Positions 8,001-15,875 of a stretch of DNA of 59,935 bases are shown piece by piece. The notes below the pieces were generated by a model, which was given only the letters and a program-made list of their open reading frames with translations, searched no databases and had not been told where the DNA came from. The stretch spans positions 1 to 59,935 of the forward strand of contig JAKFXN010000006.1 of assembly GCA_021731405.1 (NCBI GenBank), in the 5' to 3' direction. A program made the position numbers and the translations under genes. Position 1 is the stretch's first letter. Every line of letters starts with the position of its first letter. This DNA comes from Candidatus Parcubacteria bacterium (GTDB lineage: Bacteria; Patescibacteria; Paceibacteria; UBA9973; UBA918).

Positions 8001-10706
8001 ATGGCCTCACTTATAGACAAAATTGATGTTATAAATGCAAAAATTAACAAGAACATCGTTCTCCTTGCGGAAAAAGAACGCGGTTTAGCTTCACAATCAA
8101 TTTTAGATGACTTACGTGACTTAGTTGAGCATACTGCTGTCTTAATTTTTAAAGGCCCTGATTCTGAGATTGGATTTGATCTAATAAAGGAAAGTCTTAA
8201 CCATATTCGAGAGTTTTCTAAATACAGCTTCCTTTATAAACTGCACAGTAGACTGAACCTAGCTATTTCTCATTATGAACCTAATGAGAGCGATGCTGAA
8301 ATGCTGATGTTGAGCTATATGCACAACTTGTTCCTTATCAAAAAGTTCTACATAGAAATATATAAACACCACATACTTCAAGATTTAAGGAACTATCCTT
8401 TAAATCTCGATCCAGGTCTTTCAAACTATTACAAGGCAATCATTGAAAAGATTAACGCCAATGATTATGAGGCAGTGTCCGACAGAAATGATTTTTATAT
8501 TGACCGAGTAAAACCTCTAATTATTGAGAATGATCTTTACTATGAGGTAACCTTTAGGCCTGCGACGAACAATTTTGCTAAGTTCAATAAAACAGTTGCC
8601 TATACTAAACAAAGAATTACAGCAAACTATGCTCTAAGACTCACTTTAGCTAAAACACAAATAAATGTATTCGATACAAAATCACGAGCATTGATTATCT
8701 TGGATTATGAAATCTCCATACGACCTTGTGAGATACAACATCTGGGAATGATTTTTAATCGAAGCTTCACATTCAATAGTAGAAAGGGAGAGTACCCAAA
8801 CCTTATGGAAGCTCTTAAAATTGGGCAGTTTACATTATTAGAAGCTGTGATGCTACCTGAACAAAGATACGAGAAATTCAAGGAATTTTTAAGAAAGGAT
8901 ACTAATTCAGTAAAGATTCAGTACGTTCTTGATAAATGTCGAGGAATTATCCTAAACAAGGGAGATGGAACGAATGTGTTGCGATACCTTCTTGCTAACC
9001 TAAACAATGTAGTAATAAAAAATCAACTCTTTCATAATTCAAGTGGAATACTTTCAGGACTGTATTTAAAGAATGGGTGTAAGGTATTTGACGACATGCC
9101 GTTTTGTTCGTCGTTGAAATATCATAACCCTACTAAGCTCTCCCTTATGGACTGCATAGAACCCGAAGGTAGAGCACATGAGTTTTTTGCTAGACGGGTG
9201 AGTCAGAATATTAGAACTAAAAAGATTCTATATACATCAATTGATGAGCTAAGCCAAACCTATGATATCGATAAGGAAATAGCTATTTTCAATTCAAAAA
9301 TTTGGCGAGGACACAGACCTGACCGTGAACTTAAAAAGTATTCTAAGTTTATCTATGAGCATGGTACTGAAAATGATTGCCACCAGATACATACTAAACT
9401 CCTAGAGTTATCTCAATCAGGAATCGAGGATTATCAAGTACTCATTGATTTATGGCTAGGTCAGCAAGACATCGAGATTATTGATTCCAATCAGAAACGC
9501 CAAGTATTGAGGGATCTTTTTGCAGGATCTCACGTGGCACTTATTTATGGGTCAGCAGGTACTGGAAAAACTCGAATGATTGAATATATTGATGACGTTT
9601 TTCTTGCTGAAAAGAAAGTGTTTCTATCCAATACAAATGCATCTGTAAATAATCTTAAAAACAGAATTGGTGAAAGCGATAAACACACCTTCTCAACGAT
9701 TGCTTCGTATTTATACAATATCGATGATTACGATAAGACAGATATATTATTTATCGACGAATGCAGCACGGTATGCAACGACGATTTACTACAAATTTTA
9801 AACTATAAAAAGTTTAATAAAATTGTCCTTGTTGGAGATGTGTACCAGATTGAGTCAATTGACTTTGGTAACTGGTTTTACTTATGTAAAAATTTACTCC
9901 CCACACATTGTGTCTTTGAACTTGATGATACTCACCGGACCAGAAAAGAAGATCTTAAAAATTATTGGAATGCTGTGCGTAATTCTGATGAGAGTGTCCC
10001 CGAGATTGCATCAAGAGGTCACTTCACCAAACCAATTGATCAGTTCGTAAAAAGTTATACGACTAGCGAAGATCAGATTGTGCTGTGTCTAAACTATGAC
10101 GGTTTATATGGAATTAACAACTTGAATAAATTACTTCAGGAAAAGAATCCCAATGAAGGAATAGATTGGGGAGTTCACAGCTATAAAGTTGGTGATCCAA
10201 TTATCTTTACTGAGTCGTCAAGATTCGCTCCTGTTTTGTATAACAATTTAAAGGGACACATAGCAAAAATTACTCCTAACGGCACAGAGATACAGTTTGA
10301 GGTAATAATTGCATATACACCTAATCCATTTGATGCATACAGCCGAAATGTAGAGCTACTAGAGAATCTGCCTGATGGTAAATCAAAAATTAGATTTTCT
10401 GTAAATCGTCTAGAGAACGTCGATGAGGATTTAGATGATTCTGATAGAATGGTGCCGTTCCAAGTATCTTATGCTACATCAATCCATAAAGCTCAAGGTC
10501 TTGAATATAAAACAGTAAAGCTTGTTTTTGTTGATGAAGTACAAGACATGGTTACTCATAGTATCTTCTATACAGCCATAACGAGAGCCAAAGAAAACCT
10601 TGAAATTTACTGGTCTCCTGAAACAGCGAGTAAAGTCTACGAAAAAATTAAATCAAATCTTAATCAACAAGACGCGAATATATTTAGAAATAAGTTTGGA
10701 TTATAA
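8001..10706 (+). CDS. Superfamily 1 helicase with large uncharacterised N-terminal region
   Basis: The last 400 of 901 residues are an SF1 helicase. Walker A is YGSAGTGKT (G517 to T524), Walker B ILFIDECST (about 583 to 590), motif III LVGDVYQIE, motif IV-like ELDDTHRTR, and the late motifs are YATSIHKAQGLEYKTV and YTAITRAKENLEIYW. The C-terminal set resembles the UvrD/RecD UvrD_C_2 type. The first 500 residues match nothing I recognise: a helical part to about 160, then a beta-rich part (YYEVTFRPATNNF). The gene is visibly AT-richer than its neighbours, which suggests recent transfer. An anti-phage or element-maintenance role is possible. Confidence 0.85.
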   Translation: MASLIDKIDVINAKINKNIVLLAEKERGLASQSILDDLRDLVEHTAVLIFKGPDSEIGFDLIKESLNHIREFSKYSFLYKLHSRLNLAISHYEPNESDAEMLMLSYMHNLFLIKKFYIEIYKHHILQDLRNYPLNLDPGLSNYYKAIIEKINANDYEAVSDRNDFYIDRVKPLIIENDLYYEVTFRPATNNFAKFNKTVAYTKQRITANYALRLTLAKTQINVFDTKSRALIILDYEISIRPCEIQHLGMIFNRSFTFNSRKGEYPNLMEALKIGQFTLLEAVMLPEQRYEKFKEFLRKDTNSVKIQYVLDKCRGIILNKGDGTNVLRYLLANLNNVVIKNQLFHNSSGILSGLYLKNGCKVFDDMPFCSSLKYHNPTKLSLMDCIEPEGRAHEFFARRVSQNIRTKKILYTSIDELSQTYDIDKEIAIFNSKIWRGHRPDRELKKYSKFIYEHGTENDCHQIHTKLLELSQSGIEDYQVLIDLWLGQQDIEIIDSNQKRQVLRDLFAGSHVALIYGSAGTGKTRMIEYIDDVFLAEKKVFLSNTNASVNNLKNRIGESDKHTFSTIASYLYNIDDYDKTDILFIDECSTVCNDDLLQILNYKKFNKIVLVGDVYQIESIDFGNWFYLCKNLLPTHCVFELDDTHRTRKEDLKNYWNAVRNSDESVPEIASRGHFTKPIDQFVKSYTTSEDQIVLCLNYDGLYGINNLNKLLQEKNPNEGIDWGVHSYKVGDPIIFTESSRFAPVLYNNLKGHIAKITPNGTEIQFEVIIAYTPNPFDAYSRNVELLENLPDGKSKIRFSVNRLENVDEDLDDSDRMVPFQVSYATSIHKAQGLEYKTVKLVFVDEVQDMVTHSIFYTAITRAKENLEIYWSPETASKVYEKIKSNLNQQDANIFRNKFGL

Positions 10707-10803
10707 GAAAAGAACCGACCTATCACAGTTGTGTAAAAAGTGTCACTTTTGTCACTTATTAATGAGCACGAGACCCTTCGATTTCTGAACCTTGGAGATA
10801 GCT

Positions 10804-10830
10804 AAACGGTCAAGCCCTGCTTGACCGTTT
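10804..10830. repeat. Perfect 11-bp inverted repeat with 5-base loop
   Basis: AAACGGTCAAG and CTTGACCGTTT flank CCCTG. No T run follows on either strand, so it is not a normal terminator. It sits at the right end of the accessory island and could be a recombination or protein-binding site. Confidence 0.6.
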
Positions 10831-10857
10831 ACGGTTCTTGCCCGAGACCGCCCGCCA

Positions 10858-10893
10858 AAATAAAAACACCCACATTTGTGGGTGTTTTTATTT
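10858..10893. terminator. Bidirectional terminator between helicase and second DsbA
   Basis: A 17-bp perfect stem (arms 10858-10874 and 10877-10893) has an A run on one side and a T run on the other. It serves the convergent helicase (plus) and DsbA (minus) genes. Confidence 0.85.
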
Positions 10894-10901
10894 GTGTTTG
10901 A

Positions 10902-11627
10902 TTACTGATTAAGCACTGTCGAGATAAGCTGCTTAACCGAGGCAAGTGACTGCGCACCATTTATTGGATACGTCTTCCCGTCTGGCCCTATCAAGATACT
11001 CCACGGCGTTCCTGTTCCCCCAGTCTCACTTGCATTGGCGATATCTGATGAAATTTGTTGTTGGTACTTGTTGGTTACTTGGCAACTTTTGAAAACAGCC
11101 GTATCAAGTTTTAGTTCAGTAGCAATCTGTGGAATTACCACCTCAAGGTCAGTTCGATTATTTGTGAGAGTCAATTCAAAGTAGCGGTCAGCGAATTTCC
11201 AAAATGTCTCGTCCCCTCCTTGCTCAGCCGCACACTCAGAAGCCAGCGCAGCTGCATACGCCTTTACGGGATGCAGTTGTTCAAGCGGATATTGTCTGAA
11301 CACCCAAGCCACTTCCCCTTCGCTGTACTCATCCATCAGCTCTCGCATCGTGTTATGGAAGCGTTGGCAGAACGGACATTCAAAATCTGAGTACGTCACA
11401 ATAGTAATCGGTGCATCAATTGGCCCTCGCACATAATCTTCTTCAGTCACACTGCGAACTAGATTTGTTTTATCCGCCGGCGGCGTCACTACAGGCTTTA
11501 CTTCTACCGCCGGATTTTTTGCCAAACTCAGATAAATAGAGGTGGCCACAAGGAGACTCCCAAGCACAATCGAAATTGGTATGGCGTAAGGATTTGGCTG
11601 CTTATACGTACTTTGTTGTTCTTCCAT
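10902..11627 (-). CDS. Membrane-anchored DsbA-family thiol oxidoreductase (second copy)
   Basis: This is a paralogue of the protein at 729-1502, with the same plan: an N-terminal anchor (about residues 14 to 35), a Pro-rich linker, then a thioredoxin-fold domain with C84-P-F-C87 in YSDFECPFC and a late GGTGTPWSILIGPDG segment. At 241 residues it is slightly shorter. It should catalyse disulfide formation in exported proteins. A TAAAAT box ten bases before the ATG suggests a very short leader. It stands alone between terminators. The two copies differ too much at the base level to be a recent duplication. Confidence 0.9.
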   Translation of the reverse strand: MEEQQSTYKQPNPYAIPISIVLGSLLVATSIYLSLAKNPAVEVKPVVTPPADKTNLVRSVTEEDYVRGPIDAPITIVTYSDFECPFCQRFHNTMRELMDEYSEGEVAWVFRQYPLEQLHPVKAYAAALASECAAEQGGDETFWKFADRYFELTLTNNRTDLEVVIPQIATELKLDTAVFKSCQVTNKYQQQISSDIANASETGGTGTPWSILIGPDGKTYPINGAQSLASVKQLISTVLNQ

Positions 11628-11717
11628 GACAGATTCAATTTTACACTTGTAACCAAAGCACCAACTTGTGCTTTTAAGCAGTATATCGCAACCAAGAATT
11701 TTATGCTGCTTATCAGG

Positions 11718-11726
11718 TATGATACT
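11718..11726 (+). promoter_or_regulatory. -10 region of MFS gene
   Basis: Overlapping boxes TATGAT (11718-11723) and GATACT (11721-11726) lie 11 and 8 bases before the ATG, predicting a leader of only two to five bases. Confidence 0.4.
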
Positions 11727-11734
11727 GTTTTTGT

Positions 11735-13060
11735 ATGTCTACAAATCCCTTGTCTACTTTTTATGCGCTTTTGGGTAATACCTTAATCGCAAGTATCACC
11801 AATGCCTTTATCTGGTTTACTGTCACCTTCTGGGCGTATCTAGAGACAGAATCTGTACTGGCTGTTTCATATGTAGCCGGTATTTTTACTGTTCTCAACA
11901 TGGTTTCGTCGGTCTTTTTTGGAGGTATCGTAGATCATAATCGTAAGAAAACCGCTATGGTTTATTCGAGTATTGCCTCACTTATATTTTACATTCTTGG
12001 TGCCTTAGTATTTTTCCTAGCCCCTTCAGAAAACTTCAGCAGTCCGGGAGAACCCTTCTTTTGGTTCTTTGTGATACTCCTTATTATGGGAAGTGTAGCT
12101 GGAAACTTGCGCATGATCGCACTTTCTACCAGCGTGTCCCTTTTGTTTACTGCTCACAAAGACAAAGCGAATGGACTTATTGGAGCAGTACAAGGCGTCT
12201 CATTCGCCGTAACTTCTATCTTGAGTGGAATCACGATGGGTTTTTATGGGATGGGTACTGCTCTTTATATGACCCTAATTGCGAGCACCATCGCGCTTAT
12301 ACATCTCTGCTTTGTATCCTTACCAGAACCAACCATACTGCACGATAGTGAAACACCTAAAAAACTCGACTTGAAAGGAACATGGTTTGTAGTACTCGGT
12401 GTATCAGGTCTCCTTCCTCTTATTTTCTTTACCACCTTCAACAACTTCCTTGGCGGGGTATTCATGGCACTCATGGATGCGTATGGACTTTCGCTTATGT
12501 CGGTTGAGGCTTGGGGAACCATGCTTTCGTTTTTGAGTATTGGTTTTATTGCGGGAACAAGTTTTATTGCCAAGTTTGGCTTAGGAGCAAATCCCCTGAA
12601 ACGCATGTTACTGGTAAACGTCATTGTTTGGACAACGTGTATTTTTTTCACCATCCAACCATCAATTCTTTTGCTGGGAATCGGAATGCTTATCTGGATG
12701 ACATTTGTGCCGTTTATCGAAGCAGCAGAGCATACAGTAATTCAACAAGTAGTTCCTTTTGAGCGACAAGGGAGAGTCATCGGATTTGCCCACAGTATTG
12801 AGTCCGCAGCCACTCCAATTACCACGTTCCTTATTGGACCAATTGCTCAATTTATCTTTATTCCGTTTATGACCACTGGGGCTGGAGTACTCTTGATTGG
12901 CGACTGGTTTGGTACGGGTGCAGACCGAGGGATTGCCCTTGTATTCATTATCTCCGGCTTCCTTGGACTGATTGCTACCCTCCTCGCTTTCCATTCTCGC
13001 TCATACAAAAAACTCTCCGCTCATCTTATAAAGCAGGCCGTGGATTCTAAGGCTCTCTAA
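11735..13060 (+). CDS. Major facilitator superfamily transporter
   Basis: The 441 residues show about twelve membrane segments in two halves. A typical MFS loop lies between segments 2 and 3 (FFGGIVDHNRKKTAM, with the D-R/K-K signature), and an equivalent charged loop follows segment 8. The first segment starts soon after the N-terminus (FYALLGNTLIASITNAFIWFTV). The substrate cannot be told; drug or small-metabolite export is common for this type. It stops one base before the convergent VOC gene and no terminator separates them. Confidence 0.85.
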   Translation: MSTNPLSTFYALLGNTLIASITNAFIWFTVTFWAYLETESVLAVSYVAGIFTVLNMVSSVFFGGIVDHNRKKTAMVYSSIASLIFYILGALVFFLAPSENFSSPGEPFFWFFVILLIMGSVAGNLRMIALSTSVSLLFTAHKDKANGLIGAVQGVSFAVTSILSGITMGFYGMGTALYMTLIASTIALIHLCFVSLPEPTILHDSETPKKLDLKGTWFVVLGVSGLLPLIFFTTFNNFLGGVFMALMDAYGLSLMSVEAWGTMLSFLSIGFIAGTSFIAKFGLGANPLKRMLLVNVIVWTTCIFFTIQPSILLLGIGMLIWMTFVPFIEAAEHTVIQQVVPFERQGRVIGFAHSIESAATPITTFLIGPIAQFIFIPFMTTGAGVLLIGDWFGTGADRGIALVFIISGFLGLIATLLAFHSRSYKKLSAHLIKQAVDSKAL

Positions 13061-13061
13061 A

Positions 13062-13499
13062 TTATTCTTTACTTGAGCAATTAATCATCCAGCATACGCC
13101 GAACTTATCGACGCATGACCCAAAATAATCACCCCAAAACATTTCTTGCATTGGCATATCAATCTTGCCCTCAAGTGAGAGCGCTGCAAATAACGAATCC
13201 GCCTCACCCTTAGTATCTGGTTCAAGATTAATGTAGGCATTGTTACCCATAGCCACCTTGAAGCCCATTGATTGTGGTGCGTCTGAGCCCATGAGTACAA
13301 AATCTCCAAAAATCGGGAGAGCCACATGCATGACGAGATTTTTGTCTTCCTCACTAAGTTCTGGTGCCCCTTCTTGTGGTGGCACTTCCCCCATTCTAGC
13401 GATTGGTGCTACAAATTCCGTACCAAATACTTGCTTGTAGTAATTGAATGCTTCTTCGGTGCCACGCTCGAAGTTGAGATAAAGACTAACTTTTGCCAT
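13062..13499 (-). CDS. VOC superfamily (PhnB/glyoxalase-like) protein
   Basis: The 145-residue protein has the paired beta-alpha-beta modules of the PhnB-like group. It opens with VSLYLNFERGTEEAFNYYKQVFGTEF and continues with MHVALPIFGDFVLMGSD, INLEPDTKGEADSLFAALS and a C-terminal WGDYFGSCVDKFGVCWMINC. Members bind a metal and act on small molecules or bind antibiotics; the substrate here is unknown. The G-D-F and W-G-D-Y-F-G motifs are typical of the PhnB type. It is a single gene convergent with the MFS gene. Confidence 0.85.
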   Translation of the reverse strand: MAKVSLYLNFERGTEEAFNYYKQVFGTEFVAPIARMGEVPPQEGAPELSEEDKNLVMHVALPIFGDFVLMGSDAPQSMGFKVAMGNNAYINLEPDTKGEADSLFAALSLEGKIDMPMQEMFWGDYFGSCVDKFGVCWMINCSSKE

Positions 13500-13559
13500 A
13501 TCAATGTTACTTATTCTTTTAGGCTTTAAGTGTACTCCCGTAAAGATAAGCTGTCACAT

Positions 13560-13594
13560 ATAAAAAGCCTCGAATCAGATTCGAGGCTTTTTAT
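13560..13594. terminator. Terminator of rpsT
   Basis: Arms of 17 bases (13560-13576 and 13578-13594) are perfectly complementary and are flanked by A and T runs. The right arm ends at the rpsT stop codon. Confidence 0.85.
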
Positions 13595-13857
13595 TATTTG
13601 ACTGACTTTACGCGAGCGGTCAGGCGAGACTTCTTGCGAGCAGCTGTGTTGTCTTTGATGACACCACGCTTTGCTGCCTTATCAATCGCTTTGTATGCTT
13701 GTGGCAAAAGTTCTTTTGCTTTTGCAGCATCTCCAGCTGATACAGCTTTGTTTACACTTTTAACGACATCACTCATAACGCTTTTTCGGCGAACGTTGAA
13801 GATGTGCTTCTTTTTTGACTGGCGATTAGCCTTTTCTGCTCCTTTAGTTATCGGCAT
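13594..13857 (-). CDS. rpsT: 30S ribosomal protein S20
   Basis: The 87-residue basic protein starts MPITKGAEKANRQSKKKHIFNVRRKS and contains the S20 helical pattern (KGVIKDNTAARKKSRLTARVK at the end). S20 binds 16S rRNA in the body of the small subunit. The length matches the family. A TATAGT box 22 bases before the ATG suggests a short leader of about 16 bases without a Shine-Dalgarno sequence. It is monocistronic with its own terminator. Confidence 0.97.
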   Translation of the reverse strand: MPITKGAEKANRQSKKKHIFNVRRKSVMSDVVKSVNKAVSAGDAAKAKELLPQAYKAIDKAAKRGVIKDNTAARKKSRLTARVKSVK

Positions 13858-13936
13858 ATGATTTATTTAACGTGGCAGCACTATACGGTATTGGGAACAA
13901 AAAAGCAAGATATTTTCATTATCTAGGCTACTTGTG

Positions 13937-13942
13937 TACAAT
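13937..13942 (+). promoter_or_regulatory. -10 box of ruvA promoter
   Basis: TACAAT preceded by TGTG (an extended -10) lies nine bases before the ruvA ATG, predicting a leader of about three bases. Confidence 0.45.
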
Positions 13943-13951
13943 TGAAGCACC

Positions 13952-14539
13952 ATGATTCGTTCACTTGAAGGAACTGTCTCCTTTTTAGGGGAAAACAATG
14001 TGGTTGTCGTTGTGTATGGTGTTGGATACCTTGTCTATACCCCCACCGCTCGGGGGCAATTTGTGCCTGGGGAGACTGTTTTTTTGCATACCTATCAAGT
14101 GGTTCGAGAAACAGCCCTTGATTTATATGGTTTTTTAGACAAAGACGAGCTTACGTTTTTTGAATTACTCCTTGATGTCCCTAAAATTGGCCCTAAGTCA
14201 GCCCTCCAAATTTTGTGCCAGGCGGACGTTTTTCTACTGGGAACTGCAATTATGGAACAGGATCCTGAGCACCTCTCAAAAATGTCGGGGATTGGTAAAA
14301 AAACTGCCAGTAATCTCGTATCTCATCTCGCCGGAAAGGTAGATAATCTTTTTACAGTAGACAGCCTCAAACACCCTACCCAGACGCAGCTTTCAGAGGC
14401 TCAAACAGACGCCATTGACGCGCTTATTACCCTTGGCTACGACCCACGCGAGGCTCGTACGTATGTACTCAAGGAAGATAAAAATGAAGATACGAAGACC
14501 TTAGTACAGGCTGTTTTGAAGCATATACCAATTCCGTAA
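13952..14539 (+). CDS. ruvA: Holliday junction branch migration subunit RuvA
   Basis: The N-terminal OB fold starts MIRSLEGTVSFLGENNVVVVVYGVGY. Helix-hairpin-helix motifs follow in the middle (LDVPKIGPKSALQIL and LSKMSGIGKKTASNLV). A C-terminal helical domain that contacts RuvB (DAIDALITLGYDPREARTYV) ends the 195 residues. RuvA tetramers bind four-way junctions and load RuvB. Here ruvA is far from ruvB (25382) and ruvC (26948), which lie together. The next gene starts 49 bases later with its own -10 box. Confidence 0.96.
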   Translation: MIRSLEGTVSFLGENNVVVVVYGVGYLVYTPTARGQFVPGETVFLHTYQVVRETALDLYGFLDKDELTFFELLLDVPKIGPKSALQILCQADVFLLGTAIMEQDPEHLSKMSGIGKKTASNLVSHLAGKVDNLFTVDSLKHPTQTQLSEAQTDAIDALITLGYDPREARTYVLKEDKNEDTKTLVQAVLKHIPIP

Positions 14540-14578
14540 CTTTTTTAGTTGTATTTTGGCAAATAAATAGTTTGTCCG

Positions 14579-14584
14579 TATACT
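14579..14584 (+). promoter_or_regulatory. -10 box of the Mur ligase gene
   Basis: TATACT lies 4 bases before ATG 14589 and 10 before the in-frame ATG 14595. With the usual distance the transcript begins at or just after the first ATG, so 14595 may be the true start. Confidence 0.4.
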
Positions 14585-14588
14585 ATAG

Positions 14589-15875
14589 ATGTATATGGCA
14601 CACTTTCTTTCATTCATTAAACGCGCGGTGCCAAAAGAAATCTTGGAAATTCTCCGCCCACCCTACCATTTTTTCCTAGCCTATTTGTCAGCTCTGTACT
14701 TTCGACATCCTTCACGAGAGATTATGCTCATTGGTGTTACTGGCACCAAAGGAAAATCGACTGTGACAGAGATTTTAACTCGCATTTTAGAAACAGAAGG
14801 CCATAAAGTTGCTTCTTTATCGACCATCCAATTTAAAATTGGTGACAAGAAAGAACGAAACTTACATAAGATGACCATGCCGGGGCGTTTTTTTGTGCAG
14901 CATTTTTTGCGCCAGGCAGTAGACGCGGGGTGTACTCACGCCATTGTTGAAATTACATCTGAAGGTGCCAAACAATACCGTCATCGCTTTTTAGAACTTG
15001 ATGCGCTTATCTTTACTAATCTCACTCCTGAGCACATCGAGTCACATGGTTCATTTGAAAAATATAAGCAAGCCAAGCTCTCAATTGCCAAAAGAGTAAG
15101 TGCGTCCAAAAAGAAGCCTCGCTACCTAGTAGCCAACACTGACGACGAGCACGGTTCGGCCTTTTTGAATTTCACTGTTGAATATCAGTTACCGTACGGA
15201 CTCAAAGATCTCTCTTTATACTCTCTTCATAAAGACAGTATTAGTCTTGTCTTTGGTGAAACAACACTTAGGGTACCACTCATTGGGCTTTTTAATGTGT
15301 ACAACGTATTGGCCGCAATTACCCTAGCTCGAGCTCTGGGTATTTCCTTTAAAACCATTGATAATGCTCTACGAGAGCTCCCACCAGTAGCCGGACGAGT
15401 AGAGCAATTCACGAGTCCTAAGGATGCCATCAAGTCAGTGACGGCTGTGGTTGACTACGCCCACACTCCAGATTCACTCACAAAGCTCTACGAAGCCTTC
15501 CCTGATACTCACAAGGTTTGTGTACTTGGAAATACCGGCGGCGGAAGAGATAGTTGGAAGCGACCCGAAATGGGGGCAATCGCAGAGCGCTACTGTGATT
15601 ATATTATTTTGACCAACGAAGATCCGTACGACGAAAACCCACGCGTTATTGTTGAGCAAATGGCAAAAGCGATTGTCGACAAGAGCAAGCTAGAGATTAT
15701 TATGGATAGACGACTCGCCATAGCAACCGCCCTTGAGCGAACAATAGACGGTGGACACGTGATTGTCTCAGGAAAAGGAACAGATCCATACATCATGGGG
15801 CCGCGCGGTACAAAGACTATTTGGAGTGATGCAGAAGTAGTCAAAGAAGAGCTACAAAACCTACCAAGACACTAG
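14589..15875 (+). CDS. murE: MurE-like Mur ligase (UDP-MurNAc-dipeptide amino acid ligase)
   Basis: The ATP-binding site GVTGTKGKSTVTEI (Lys 56) is followed by the central domain, including TNLTPEHIESHGSFEKYKQAK, and the C-terminal domain with VDYAHTPDSLTKLYEAFP, GNTGGGRDSWKRPEMG and SGKGTDPYI. It should add the third residue of the peptidoglycan stem peptide in the cytoplasm. The usual N-terminal UDP-binding domain is much reduced, replaced by a short segment with a hydrophobic patch. The amino-acid-specificity motif, DNPR in diaminopimelate enzymes, reads EDPY here, so the substrate cannot be assumed. It overlaps the convergent lnt-like gene by 15 bases. Confidence 0.85.
   Translation: MYMAHFLSFIKRAVPKEILEILRPPYHFFLAYLSALYFRHPSREIMLIGVTGTKGKSTVTEILTRILETEGHKVASLSTIQFKIGDKKERNLHKMTMPGRFFVQHFLRQAVDAGCTHAIVEITSEGAKQYRHRFLELDALIFTNLTPEHIESHGSFEKYKQAKLSIAKRVSASKKKPRYLVANTDDEHGSAFLNFTVEYQLPYGLKDLSLYSLHKDSISLVFGETTLRVPLIGLFNVYNVLAAITLARALGISFKTIDNALRELPPVAGRVEQFTSPKDAIKSVTAVVDYAHTPDSLTKLYEAFPDTHKVCVLGNTGGGRDSWKRPEMGAIAERYCDYIILTNEDPYDENPRVIVEQMAKAIVDKSKLEIIMDRRLAIATALERTIDGGHVIVSGKGTDPYIMGPRGTKTIWSDAEVVKEELQNLPRH

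Noticed and set aside
729..11627. The two DsbA genes as long direct repeats generated by the island's integration
   Set aside because: They encode similar proteins but differ throughout at the base level, in linker and in length. Attachment repeats would be short and identical.
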